Source: an uncultured Lutibacter sp.
GTDB taxonomy: Bacteria; Bacteroidota; Bacteroidia; Flavobacteriales; Flavobacteriaceae
Direction: 5' to 3'
NCBI RefSeq assembly: GCF_947493565.1
Contig: NZ_CANLRG010000006.1
Location: 124,001-188,000, forward strand
Length of the DNA: 64,000 nucleotides
The position numbers were made by a program, and so were the translations under genes. Position 1 is the stretch's first letter. Every line of letters begins with the position of its first letter. Positions 56,286 to 64,000 of the stretch are shown piece after piece. The notes under the pieces are model-generated. The model was given only the letters and a program-made list of their open reading frames with translations, had not been told where the DNA came from and did no database searches.

Positions 56286-57293
56286 ATGTATAATTCTAAA
56301 ATAACTGGTTTAGGGTATTATGTTCCAGATAACATCGTGACCAATGAAGATTTGTCTAAATTAATGGATACGAATGATGAATGGATACAAGAAAGAACAG
56401 GTATAAAAGAAAGACGATGGATCAAAGAAGGAAGCGAAGATACTTCAGCAGTTATGGGTGCAAAAGCATCAAGAATTGCTATTGAAAGATCTGGATTAAC
56501 AAAAGAAGATATAGATTTTATAATTTTTGCAACATTAAGTCCTGATTACTATTTCCCTGGAGGAGGTGTTCAATTGCAAGAGATGTTAGGTTTAAGAACT
56601 GTTGGAGCATTAGATGTAAGAAACCAGTGTTCAGGTTTTATTTATGCGCTTTCAGTTGCAGACCAATTTATAAAAACTGGAATGTATAAAAATATTTTAG
56701 TTGTTGGTGCAGAATTTCATTCAGGAGGATTAGATAAAACAACCAGAGGTAGAGGAGTATCAGTAATTTTTGGTGATGGTGCAGGTGCTGCAATTTTATC
56801 AAGAACTGAAGACAATACTAAAGGAATTTTATCTTCTCATTTACATTCAGAAGGTAAACATGCGGAAGAATTAACTGTTTTAGCTCCAAGCATTAGACAT
56901 TGGGTTCCTGAGATAATTGAAGCAAATGATGCCAATGATGAGTCTTATTTTCCTTATATGAATGGTACTTTTGTGTTTAAACATGCGGTAGTGCGTTTTT
57001 CTGAGGCAATTATGGAAGGTTTACAAACTAATAATCTACAAGTTTCAGATATAGATATGTTAATTCCTCATCAAGCTAATTTAAGAATATCTCAATTTAT
57101 ACAAAAGAAGTTTAAATTAGAGGATCATCAAGTATATAATAATATAATGAAATATGGTAATACAACTGCTGCATCTGTTATTATTGCACTTTCAGAAGCT
57201 TGGGAAGAAGGAAAAATTAAAGATAATGATTTAGTAGTTTTAGCAGCTTTTGGTAGTGGTTTTACTTGGGGTAGTGTTATTATCCGTTGGTAG
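56286..57293 (+). CDS. fabH: 3-oxoacyl-ACP synthase III (KAS III) family
   Basis: The 335-residue protein has the thiolase fold with catalytic Cys in ALDVRNQCSGFIYALSVA, His in DMLIPHQANLRISQF and Asn in MKYGNTTAASVIIAL. These are the FabH triad for condensing acyl-CoA with malonyl-ACP in fatty-acid initiation. It stands outside the usual fab cluster: plsX and rpmF are not beside it, so it may be a second copy. FabH-like enzymes also act in other pathways. It has its own promoter and a terminator. Confidence 0.9.
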   Translation: MYNSKITGLGYYVPDNIVTNEDLSKLMDTNDEWIQERTGIKERRWIKEGSEDTSAVMGAKASRIAIERSGLTKEDIDFIIFATLSPDYYFPGGGVQLQEMLGLRTVGALDVRNQCSGFIYALSVADQFIKTGMYKNILVVGAEFHSGGLDKTTRGRGVSVIFGDGAGAAILSRTEDNTKGILSSHLHSEGKHAEELTVLAPSIRHWVPEIIEANDANDESYFPYMNGTFVFKHAVVRFSEAIMEGLQTNNLQVSDIDMLIPHQANLRISQFIQKKFKLEDHQVYNNIMKYGNTTAASVIIALSEAWEEGKIKDNDLVVLAAFGSGFTWGSVIIRW

Positions 57294-57321
57294 TAACTAA
57301 TTAAATTTAAATAAATTAAAT

Positions 57322-57351
57322 AAAAAAAGCACTTTAAAGTGCTTTTTTTTA
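57322..57351. terminator. Bidirectional terminator
   Basis: AAAAAAAGCACTTT and AAAGTGCTTTTTTT pair directly, between converging genes. Confidence 0.85.
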
Positions 57352-58314
57352 TTTTACAATACAAACTGAATTGATGTTGCCATCATAATCAAATTCTTTT
57401 ACAGGATTGTTTGGGTCTACCATCCAATAATCATCAACAATAAATTTGTAGTGATATTTACCTCCAAAAAGTTTTAAGGTATATTCCCAACCATTTTCGG
57501 TTTTAATCATTCTATACTTATTTTCATCCCAATCATTAAATGATCCAGATAAAATGACTTTTTTTGCATTTAAGTTGGTTTTTAAATGAAATGTTACCCA
57601 TTTATAAATTTTAATGATAGAGTTATAACCATCAAATTCATTTCTTTTTTTTAGGTTGTTTGAAGGATCTTCCATCCATTTACCATCAACAATAAATTTG
57701 TATTCGTATTCTCCAGGTTTTAATTGTAAGGTTAATTCCCAACCATCATCAGTTGGAACCATGTTAAAATAATCTTCATTCCACTTGTTAAAAGTTCCAG
57801 ATAAAATAACATTGTGTGCATTTTTAAAACCTTTTAATTTAAATGTTGCATTTCCATTTTCATCAACATAAGCGGTTGTAAAATTAAGATTATAAACATT
57901 CAATTTTTTTCCATTTTTTGTTGCTCTACTAATATTTACAATATCTTTACTAGGCTCTGCCCAATAATAGTTATTAATCACAAATTTGAATTCCCAAGAA
58001 AATTCATCAGTAAAATCTTCGATTTTTTTTCTTAATTCGTAGCTGTTTTCACTTATCTTAACCATTCGCCATTTTTTTAATGACCAATTATTAAATTCTC
58101 CCGCCACTACTACACTATTTATATCAATATCTTCAAAGTCTTTTTCAGCACCAAAATTATTATTAGTTACTTTTTTATAGTCTCTTTTATCAAAAGAAAA
58201 TACAATTTCATCTCCTTCAATTCTATAACCTTTAACCTTGCTGTTTTGAGCAAATGTTGTTGTAGTTATAAAAACTAAAAATAAAATGATTATATGTGCT
58301 ACAGTTTTATTCAT
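57349..58314 (-). CDS. Secreted protein of three tandem CBM48/glycogen-binding-like domains
   Basis: The 321-residue protein has a signal peptide and then three repeats of the AMPK1-CBM/CBM48 unit. Repeat 1 (about 60-120) is VVVAGEFNNWSLKKWRMVKI, repeat 2 (about 165-230) is VILSGTFNKWNEDYFNMVPT with YEYKFIVDGKWMEDPSNNL, and repeat 3 (about 250-310) is VILSGSFNDWDENKYRMIKT with YHYKFIVDDYWMVDPNNPV. No catalytic domain is present, so it would only bind glucans or act as a scaffold. Its start overlaps the stop of the retropepsin-like gene by four bases, so the two are translationally coupled. Confidence 0.88.
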   Translation of the reverse strand: MNKTVAHIIILFLVFITTTTFAQNSKVKGYRIEGDEIVFSFDKRDYKKVTNNNFGAEKDFEDIDINSVVVAGEFNNWSLKKWRMVKISENSYELRKKIEDFTDEFSWEFKFVINNYYWAEPSKDIVNISRATKNGKKLNVYNLNFTTAYVDENGNATFKLKGFKNAHNVILSGTFNKWNEDYFNMVPTDDGWELTLQLKPGEYEYKFIVDGKWMEDPSNNLKKRNEFDGYNSIIKIYKWVTFHLKTNLNAKKVILSGSFNDWDENKYRMIKTENGWEYTLKLFGGKYHYKFIVDDYWMVDPNNPVKEFDYDGNINSVCIVK

Positions 58315-59273
58315 TGAGTTATTAAAGGATAATTTATAAAATATAGCTTCTCTTTTTGATAATTTATAATTGTTCTTTTGTACTTAAAAAATTCATAACC
58401 TAAAATTCCATCTAATTGAACTCCAAAAGCTTCTTGCATTTTTGAAAGGTTTGTTAAAATGGTTTTCATAGGGCCTAAATATACTGTTTTACTTAGTTTT
58501 AATCGATGCAAATTTCCTGCCAAAACTTCAATTTGTTTATTGCTTGCGCCAGCTAAATTAATTCGTTTTTTTGGAACAAAATGCTTTAAAACTTTTTTAT
58601 TGACACTTTTGTTGATTTGATTAAACTCTGCAGCGGTATCTAATCCTAGTTTTAGATTTTGACTATTAATAGAACCATTTACTACAATAGTATGTTTTTT
58701 TAGCTTAAAATCGATGCTGTCAACAATTTTTTCTAAATATACTTTAGGATCTAATTTATTTCCATTTTTATCAACCTTTGTCAAGGTAATTTGGTTTAAA
58801 TAAAGGTCAATAAAAATTTCATAATCTTTTAAAATACTGTAACCAATAATACCTAAAAGGTGCATTTTCTTACTTTTTTCGATATGTGATAAATCAATTA
58901 TATCAGAGTTTTTATCTTTTAAAGAAAAATGTAATAAATTAAATTCACTAAGCTTTTTTTGAAGAGGATTATCGAGGCTGTTTAAAACACCTGTTGTTTC
59001 CACTCTTTTTTTGTTGTGCCCATATTGAGAAGGAAAATGCACTTTATTTAATATTAAATTTTGTGATCCTGTATCTATAATAAAGTTCCCTTTTTTGTTT
59101 AATACATTGGCTTCAACTACAATTAAATGATCAATTAATTTAAAAGGAATACGTGCAGTATATTTATTTAGAATTTCAGCTTTTGGAAAAACCAACTTAT
59201 TGATGTCACTTGCAAAGCTAGTTGCATTTATAAATGACAAAAAAAGAATTAATATGATTTTTGTTTTGGGCAT
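58311..59273 (-). CDS. Retropepsin-like aspartyl protease, secreted
   Basis: From MPKTKIILILFLSFINATSF the 320-residue protein has a signal peptide and two retropepsin-like lobes: the active-site triads FIIDTGSQN (about residue 66) and KLGLDTAAEFN (about residue 208), each with a downstream Gly-rich strand (LGIIGYSILKDYEIFIDLYL, LDGILGYEFFKYKRTIINYQ). The second has DTA in place of DTG. A longer reading from a Met 21 codons upstream would start inside a hairpin, so I prefer this start. The substrate is unknown. Confidence 0.85.
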   Translation of the reverse strand: MPKTKIILILFLSFINATSFASDINKLVFPKAEILNKYTARIPFKLIDHLIVVEANVLNKKGNFIIDTGSQNLILNKVHFPSQYGHNKKRVETTGVLNSLDNPLQKKLSEFNLLHFSLKDKNSDIIDLSHIEKSKKMHLLGIIGYSILKDYEIFIDLYLNQITLTKVDKNGNKLDPKVYLEKIVDSIDFKLKKHTIVVNGSINSQNLKLGLDTAAEFNQINKSVNKKVLKHFVPKKRINLAGASNKQIEVLAGNLHRLKLSKTVYLGPMKTILTNLSKMQEAFGVQLDGILGYEFFKYKRTIINYQKEKLYFINYPLITQ

Positions 59274-59318
59274 ATTTTCAAAATAAATTTGAGATAAACA
59301 ATTGTTCATAAATTGAGA

Positions 59319-59349
59319 AAAGCCTCTAAAATGCAAGTTTAGAGGCTTT
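59319..59349 (-). terminator. Hairpin between the outer-membrane protein gene and the protease gene
   Basis: AAAGCCTCTAAA and TTTAGAGGCTTT form a perfect 12-bp stem with loop ATGCAAG. The T-tract read leftwards is short, so it may terminate only partly and let some transcription continue into the protease and glucan-binding genes. Confidence 0.6.
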
Positions 59350-59495
59350 GTAAAAGGTTATTAGTTAACTAATTCAAATAATTATAATATCCTTTTAATA
59401 TTTTTCAAAACTTTTTACAATGCTATATTTTAAAAACGAGCTAAAGTATGTTTTGTGACAGCTTATTTGTTAAATAAAGGTTAATTAAGTATTAA

Positions 59496-61940
59496 TTATA
59501 TAAAGCCACCACTATTTTGAGCTTCGTTTTTGTCTCTAGTTTTGCGGCCTTTTGCTTTATTTTTGCCACCACCAAACCTGTACATAAATCCTACATAGGC
59601 TGTTCTACTTTCCCAATTGAATTGTCCCGATTGTGGATAAGGGTTTTCTGAATCAAATTTGAATTTCATTCCTTCAAAAATATCATTAACTCTTAAGCTA
59701 ATTGTTCCTTTTCCTTTTAATACATTTAAGCTAGCTCCAGTATTAATCATCCACATTGGATCTACTTTAAATTGAATAGATTCGCCACCACCTCTATACA
59801 TTGTAAATAGTTGAAAACGAAGATTTTTACTAACAGTAAAGCTATTGCTTAATCTAAAGTTTAATGAATTATTTGTAACTTCAACTTGTTCACCGTTAGC
59901 TAAACCACTTTCTTTTTGCGTATATAAATCAAAACTTGCATTTGTTCTCCACCATTTAGCAATTTTATAATTTGAGGATACTTCAAATCCATATCTGTCG
60001 TTACTTTCGGTATTGCTAAAAGATAATTCAACTTTGTCTTCATCTAATGGGTCAATATTTAAAATTCTATTAATATTATCATTTACTCTTCTATAAAATG
60101 TTTCTATGGTAAAGGAGCCTTTATTATGCTGTTTGGTATAATTAAATTCATAAGAATTTGTAAACTGAGGTTTTAAATTTGGATTCCCTACAGAAGTAAT
60201 TAATGGAGTGCTCCATTCTCGAATAGGGTTTACTTGACCAATAGATGGGCGATCAACTCTTCTGCTGTAACTTAATTGAAATTGGTTTTTATCACTTGGG
60301 TTATAGGTAATAAATGCTGATGGATATACCGAGAATATTTCATCAGAATATTTTAAAGTTTCAGCCCCTTTTACAAAAGTTCCATCTACTTCATATTGTT
60401 CAAAACGCGCACCAAGTTGTATGGCTATTTTATCAATTTTATGGTTGTAGTTTATGTATGCAGAATATATATCTCTATTATAATCAAATGAAGTAAAGTC
60501 TTTAGATTTTGTTTCATACCAACCATTGCCATCGTCAATCAATTCTCCATTAGTATCATATATAAACTCATGTTGAGTTGTAACATTACTGTTATTTGTT
60601 TCGTTATATCTGGCTTCTAGTCCAAGCTCTAGCTTTGAATTTTCAGACAATGGATTTGTATAATCAATATTATAGAGTTTTGAACTTCTTTCATTAACTA
60701 TTTTGTCATCATAATTTGTAGTTAAATCATTTGGACGAACTAACTCGTTATAATTTGCAGATTCAGGACTTTCAGAGTCAGAAAAGTTAGCTTCAAACTC
60801 TAAATTGTGACCTTTTTTGTTAAAATCAATTTTATAGTTAAAATTGTAGGCTTGTGAGTCCGATTCACCATCAACAATCATCTTACTATTACTGTCTAAG
60901 TTGTTGTTAAAGGTTACTTTAGTACCACCATTAAACAAGTTATCGGTCATATTTTGAGTAGTATAAAATGAAAAAGTATTTTTATCATTAAAGTAAACAT
61001 CAGCACCTACTTTTAATAAATGAGATGCTCTATCATCAAGCATTTGAAAATTTTGAACTGAATTATTATCAGAACGTCTAACAACTCCATAATTTTCTCT
61101 TTTTCCATCATTAAAACCATAGTTAGCAAAAAAGTTCACTTTACCTGTTCTAAAATTCATGTCCATTGAGCCGTTAAATCGGTTGTTTTCACCCATAGTT
61201 AAGCCTGTATTAACTGAACCGTTAAATCCTATATTTGAATTTTTATGTAAAACAATGTTTATGATACCACTCATTCCTTCTGGATTGTATTTAGCTGAAG
61301 GATTGGTAATTAATTCTACACTCTTTATGGATGTTGAAGGGATTTGTTTTAGTAGCTGAGATGCATCTATATTAGTAGGTTTTCCATCAACTAAAACTCG
61401 TACGTTTTCATTGCCACGTAAGCTTATATTTCCCGTTTGACTATCGACGGATACGGACTGAACGTTATTTAATAATTCAGAAGCAGTGGTACCTGCTGAA
61501 GTTAAATCTTTTCCAACATTAATTACTTTTCTATCTATTTTTTGTGATACGGTTGAAGTTTCGGCAACAACAACAACTTCATTTAATTGTGAAGCTTCTT
61601 CTTTTAATTGGATTGTTCCTAAATCAATTTTTGAATTTAAACGAGTGATATTAATTTTTTTTTCAATTGTTTTATATCCAATAAATTGAATTTCAACGGT
61701 GTTTTTACCTTCTGAAATTTGTTTAATTAAAAAAGTTCCTTTGTCATCTGTTATGCCTCCTGTTACAGATTTGTTTAATGCATCTTTAACAACAATAGTA
61801 ACATATGGTAAGGCATTTTGTGTGTTAGCATCTACAACCTTACCGCTAATGGTACCAGTTCTTGGGTTAGCGTTGGAAGGTATTTGAGCAAATGCAGTTA
61901 TTGAGAATATAAAACTGCATAGTAATACTATATTTTTCAT
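59496..61940 (-). CDS. TonB-dependent-type outer membrane protein (carboxypeptidase-like domain plus OMP_b-brl_3)
   Basis: The 814-residue protein has a signal peptide, then a carboxypeptidase regulatory-like domain (TISGKVVDANTQNALPYVTI), a plug (ASELLNNVQSVSVDSQTGNI, SLRGNENVRVLVDGKPTNID) and a large beta-barrel of outer-membrane type ending GGKNKAKGRKTRDKNEA, a very basic tail. The TonB box is not clear. This class is separate from SusC and has no SusD partner. Its promoter shares a dyad with the PadR operon 29 kb away, so it may be under PadR control. A 160-base leader precedes it. Confidence 0.9.
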   Translation of the reverse strand: MKNIVLLCSFIFSITAFAQIPSNANPRTGTISGKVVDANTQNALPYVTIVVKDALNKSVTGGITDDKGTFLIKQISEGKNTVEIQFIGYKTIEKKINITRLNSKIDLGTIQLKEEASQLNEVVVVAETSTVSQKIDRKVINVGKDLTSAGTTASELLNNVQSVSVDSQTGNISLRGNENVRVLVDGKPTNIDASQLLKQIPSTSIKSVELITNPSAKYNPEGMSGIINIVLHKNSNIGFNGSVNTGLTMGENNRFNGSMDMNFRTGKVNFFANYGFNDGKRENYGVVRRSDNNSVQNFQMLDDRASHLLKVGADVYFNDKNTFSFYTTQNMTDNLFNGGTKVTFNNNLDSNSKMIVDGESDSQAYNFNYKIDFNKKGHNLEFEANFSDSESPESANYNELVRPNDLTTNYDDKIVNERSSKLYNIDYTNPLSENSKLELGLEARYNETNNSNVTTQHEFIYDTNGELIDDGNGWYETKSKDFTSFDYNRDIYSAYINYNHKIDKIAIQLGARFEQYEVDGTFVKGAETLKYSDEIFSVYPSAFITYNPSDKNQFQLSYSRRVDRPSIGQVNPIREWSTPLITSVGNPNLKPQFTNSYEFNYTKQHNKGSFTIETFYRRVNDNINRILNIDPLDEDKVELSFSNTESNDRYGFEVSSNYKIAKWWRTNASFDLYTQKESGLANGEQVEVTNNSLNFRLSNSFTVSKNLRFQLFTMYRGGGESIQFKVDPMWMINTGASLNVLKGKGTISLRVNDIFEGMKFKFDSENPYPQSGQFNWESRTAYVGFMYRFGGGKNKAKGRKTRDKNEAQNSGGFI

Positions 61941-61966
61941 GTTTCTTTAATTGAGTTAGTATATGC

Positions 61967-62080
61967 TTAAATAAATTTATAAGGAATTGAAACCGAATAT
62001 CGTCTTCTGGTATTCCAATTATTTCTTTTTGAGGAGTTCATTATTTCAATTTTTTTTGTTCTTAGTTTTAAAGTATTCAT
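61967..62080 (-). CDS. Possible 37-aa upstream ORF in the outer-membrane protein leader
   Basis: MNTLKLRTKKIEIMNSSKRN followed by NWNTRRRYSVSIPYKFI is an ATG-to-stop frame, highly basic. It lies wholly in the leader, ends 26 bases before the main start, and contains a hairpin (AATTG/CAATT with ACC/GGT) that could affect ribosome access. It may be a regulatory leader peptide, a real microprotein or chance. Confidence 0.3.
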   Translation of the reverse strand: MNTLKLRTKKIEIMNSSKRNNWNTRRRYSVSIPYKFI

Positions 62081-62107
62081 AATGTTGATATTGTTAGTTT
62101 GCATTGA

Positions 62108-62168
62108 CAAATATATAATTAAATATAGTACTATGTAAAACAAAGTACTGTTTTAAGTTTTTTTTAAC
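62108..62168 (-). promoter_or_regulatory. Promoter and PadR-like operator of the outer-membrane protein gene
   Basis: The minus-strand -7 box TATATTTG is at 62115-62108. The dyad AGTACTATGT-AAA-ACAAAGTACT spans 62127-62149 with 9 of 11 arm bases matched. The upstream TTTTAAG plus eight T, then AAC, aligns base for base with the region before the DUF4870 gene. The dyads are identical at 20 of 23 positions. Confidence 0.65.
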
Positions 62169-62282
62169 ATAATTAGTTGATTATTTTATGATCTTAAACG
62201 TGATGCTTACCTTAGCTTCTTAACAGACTCCATATTTTAAATTATGTTACTTTGTTTAACAAACTTTAACTAATTTTAACAA

Positions 62283-62645
62283 ATGATAAAAAAGACTTTG
62301 GTTTTAGGAGCTTCAAAAAATGCTAATAGATATTCTAATTTAGCGATACATAAATTAGTTGACAATAATATTGAAACAGTTGCTGTTGGGAAGGAGGAAG
62401 GCTACGTTAACGAAGTGAAAATTTACTCAAATGTTAAAAATTTTAAGGGCATTCATACAATTACTTTGTATTTAAACAAAATGCATCAGTTAAGTTATTA
62501 TCAATATATAATTAATCTAAAACCGAAAAGGGTTATTTTTAACCCTGGAACAGAAAATATTGAATTGGAAAAATTGTTAACAGAACATAACATCAAATTT
62601 GAAAAAGCCTGTACTTTAGTATTGTTAAGTATTGGTGAGTTTTAG
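62283..62645 (+). CDS. CoA-binding domain protein
   Basis: The 120-residue protein is a stand-alone Rossmann CoA-binding domain: TLVLGASKNANRYSNLAIHK, then IETVAVGKEEGYVNEVKIYS and the C-terminal KPKRVIFNPGTENIELEKLL. Homologues (YccU/YneT-like) bind CoA; no enzyme activity is known. It starts divergently from the outer-membrane protein gene and its last four bases overlap the rnz stop on the other strand. Confidence 0.9.
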   Translation: MIKKTLVLGASKNANRYSNLAIHKLVDNNIETVAVGKEEGYVNEVKIYSNVKNFKGIHTITLYLNKMHQLSYYQYIINLKPKRVIFNPGTENIELEKLLTEHNIKFEKACTLVLLSIGEF

Positions 62646-63559
62646 TTTATTTCAAATATTTTTCCTGATTCTGCTAATTGGGTATTCTCATAAATTGTAT
62701 CGGCTTCTATTTTGAATTCTTCAATATTTTTATACCTACCGCTATAATGTCCAATAATTAACTGTTTAGCATTAGCTTGTTTTGCTATATTAGCAGCCTG
62801 TAATGCTGTAGAGTGTTTTGTTTTTAAAGCTAGCTGCTTTTTACCTTCTAAAAAAGTAGCCTCATGATACAAACAATTTACATTTTGTATTATGGAAACT
62901 ATTTTTGGAAAGTAAGCAGTATCGCTACAATAGGCGTAACTTTTAGGTGGTATAGGGTTAAGGGTTAGCTCTTTATTTTTAATAATTGTACCGTTTTGAA
63001 ACCTAAAATCTTTGCCATTTTTTAAATTCTGAAAATCACAAACCTCAATTTCTTTATACTTGGAAATTTGTTCCATATTTAGCTTTCGTTCTCCTAATTT
63101 TTCTTTAAACAAAAAACCATTAGTGTAAACTCTATGATCTAAAGGAATGGTAAAAACTTCAACTTTAGTGTCTTCAAAAATGAGTTCACTGTTTTTGGAT
63201 GTTAATTCATGAAAAAGTAGAGGGTAATTTGTCCAAGAATTTGAGAGTTTTAATTGCAGTGTAATTATTTCTTTAATTCCTTTAGGACCATAAATATGTA
63301 ATTCAGTTATTCGGTTTAATAATCTAAAAGTAGAAATTAAACCCACTAAACCAAAGAAATGATCTCCATGTAAATGGGAAATAAAAATATGTTTAATTTT
63401 TGAAAATTTAACTTTAAATTTTCTTAGTAAAACTTGGGTACCTTCTCCGCAATCAATTAAAAAGTGATGATTTTTAATTTCCAAAAATTGAGAAGTAGGG
63501 TGAGTATTTACACGAGGAGTTGCTGAGTGGCAACCTAAAATGGTGAGTTTTAAACTCAT
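62642..63559 (-). CDS. rnz: Ribonuclease Z
   Basis: RNase Z matures tRNA 3' ends by cutting after the discriminator. The 305-residue protein has the metallo-beta-lactamase signature FISHLHGDHFFGLVGL, the N-terminal FLIDCGEGTQVLLRKF and the C-terminal QLIIGHYSGRYKNIEEF with the metal His; Asp and His for the second zinc are in YCSDTAYFPKI and YHEATF. Its start overlaps the stop of the sorting-domain gene by four bases, so they are coupled. Confidence 0.96.
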   Translation of the reverse strand: MSLKLTILGCHSATPRVNTHPTSQFLEIKNHHFLIDCGEGTQVLLRKFKVKFSKIKHIFISHLHGDHFFGLVGLISTFRLLNRITELHIYGPKGIKEIITLQLKLSNSWTNYPLLFHELTSKNSELIFEDTKVEVFTIPLDHRVYTNGFLFKEKLGERKLNMEQISKYKEIEVCDFQNLKNGKDFRFQNGTIIKNKELTLNPIPPKSYAYCSDTAYFPKIVSIIQNVNCLYHEATFLEGKKQLALKTKHSTALQAANIAKQANAKQLIIGHYSGRYKNIEEFKIEADTIYENTQLAESGKIFEIN

Positions 63560-63918
63560 CTAATAACTAATCTTTTGGATATAATTTCTGAATCTGTTTG
63601 TAAAGAATAAATATACATTCCTTTCCTTAAATCATCTCTTTCAAATTCAATTGAATTATAGCCTATTTTTGCATTAATTTTCTTAAAGTAAACAGTTTTA
63701 CCTAATAAATTTTTTACAGTAAATTCAATAATTTGAGATTGTGAAGATTTAAAATTGATTCTAGTTCTTACATTAAAAGGATTTGGGTATGCAGAAATTG
63801 ATGAAAGGGTAGTAGGAGGCTCTTTTTGAATAACTGCAGTGTTTTTTTCTCCGTTTTGCTGCGCAAACGAAAAAGAAAAGATACATAAGAAAGTTATTAA
63901 AAGTAGTTTTTTCATCAA
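63556..63918 (-). CDS. Type IX secretion C-terminal sorting domain mini-protein
   Basis: The 120-residue protein is a signal peptide (MMKKLLLITFLCIFSFSFAQ), a short linker and a type A sorting domain: SAYPNPFNVRTRINFKSSQS, FTVKNLLGKTVYFKKINAKI, RDDLRKGMYIYSLQTDSEII and the ending KRLVIR. Such a domain normally sits at the C-terminus of large cargo proteins; here it is almost the whole protein. It overlaps rnz by four bases (ATGA). The function is unknown. Confidence 0.85.
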   Translation of the reverse strand: MMKKLLLITFLCIFSFSFAQQNGEKNTAVIQKEPPTTLSSISAYPNPFNVRTRINFKSSQSQIIEFTVKNLLGKTVYFKKINAKIGYNSIEFERDDLRKGMYIYSLQTDSEIISKRLVIR

Positions 63919-63932
63919 TAAGCATAAGGTTT

Positions 63933-64000
63933 TTAAAATCCTAAATCTCGTTCAATGGCATCCATTTCTATAATATCAATAGCTTCATTAAATGTTGGAG
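63933..64000 (-). CDS. 3' end of an unidentified gene
   Basis: The last 22 codons end PTFNEAIDIIEMDAIERDLGF. The gene is cut by the right edge and reads toward the sorting-domain gene. I do not recognise the fragment. Confidence 0.45.
   Translation of the reverse strand, partial: PTFNEAIDIIEMDAIERDLGF

Noticed and set aside
59274-59336. Upstream Met extending the retropepsin-like protein by 21 residues
   Set aside because: The extension lies partly in the terminator-like hairpin and would put extra residues before a clear signal peptide.

Overview
The window is AT-rich chromosomal DNA of a member of the Bacteroidota, almost certainly family Flavobacteriaceae. The evidence is a SusC/RagA-type TonB-dependent receptor, a type IX secretion sorting domain, S46 dipeptidyl-peptidases, DUF2807/DUF4369/DUF4870/DUF4442 proteins, a PNGase F, A-rich translation starts in place of strong Shine-Dalgarno sequences, and promoters of the TTG-N19..21-TAnnTTTG type. 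No rRNA, tRNA, CRISPR array, insertion sequence or phage gene was seen. The region looks like stable core chromosome with a few accessory modules.

Layout. 1-2978: the 5' part of a SusC-like receptor gene on the minus strand, cut by the left edge. 3.5-20.5 kb: an almost unbroken plus-strand run holding the fused str, S10, spc and alpha ribosomal operons, rpsL to rplQ, with fusA, secY, infA, rpmJ and rpoA. It carries RNA structures between rpsJ and rplC (a terminator/antiterminator pair), before rpsH, and before rpsD. 20.6-24.7 kb: carA, eno and gltA, each followed by its own terminator. 24.7-27.1 kb: two guanidino-group hydrolases (a DDAH-like protein and CtlX) and an Rrf2 regulator. 27.1-29.5 kb: a small basic protein and a large Cys-containing protein of unknown function. 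29.6-33.0 kb, minus strand: a DUF4870 / PadR / PspC / DUF2807 operon. 33.1-34.5 kb: DUF4442 and TIGR00266 proteins. 34.5-37.8 kb, minus strand: an ECF sigma factor with a membrane partner, a DUF4369 lipoprotein and a DUF819 membrane protein. 37.9-42.3 kb: tandem S46 peptidases.

42.4-46.2 kb, minus strand: an operon of SPFH protein, two or three microproteins, a PH-like membrane protein, an alpha/beta hydrolase, an Arc-like RHH protein and an aldose epimerase. 46.3-48.8 kb: secreted S1/P1 nuclease and PNGase F. 48.8-53.0 kb, minus strand: an RluA-type pseudouridine synthase with no ordinary start codon, Nudix hydrolase, a secreted unknown protein and htpG. 53.1-57.3 kb: a YkgJ-type Cys-cluster protein, a GMC oxidoreductase, a nitroreductase and a FabH-like enzyme. 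57.3-62.1 kb, minus strand: a triple glycogen-binding-domain protein, a retropepsin-like protein and an OMP_b-brl_3 outer-membrane protein. 62.3-64.0 kb: a CoA-binding protein, rnz, a sorting-domain mini-protein and the 3' end of one more gene.

The strongest observations are these. (1) A conserved ~60-bp promoter/operator with a 23-bp dyad occurs twice, before the PadR operon and before the outer-membrane protein gene 29 kb away, which suggests a PadR regulon. (2) The tandem S46 peptidases differ at the residue expected to set P1 specificity (Arg in one, Thr in the other) and in their export signals. (3) A transcription attenuator sits inside the ribosomal protein run. (4) The pseudouridine synthase appears to start at ATT. 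(5) A TATGAC-N4-GTCATA palindrome is centred near -41 of the promoter of the large unknown protein.
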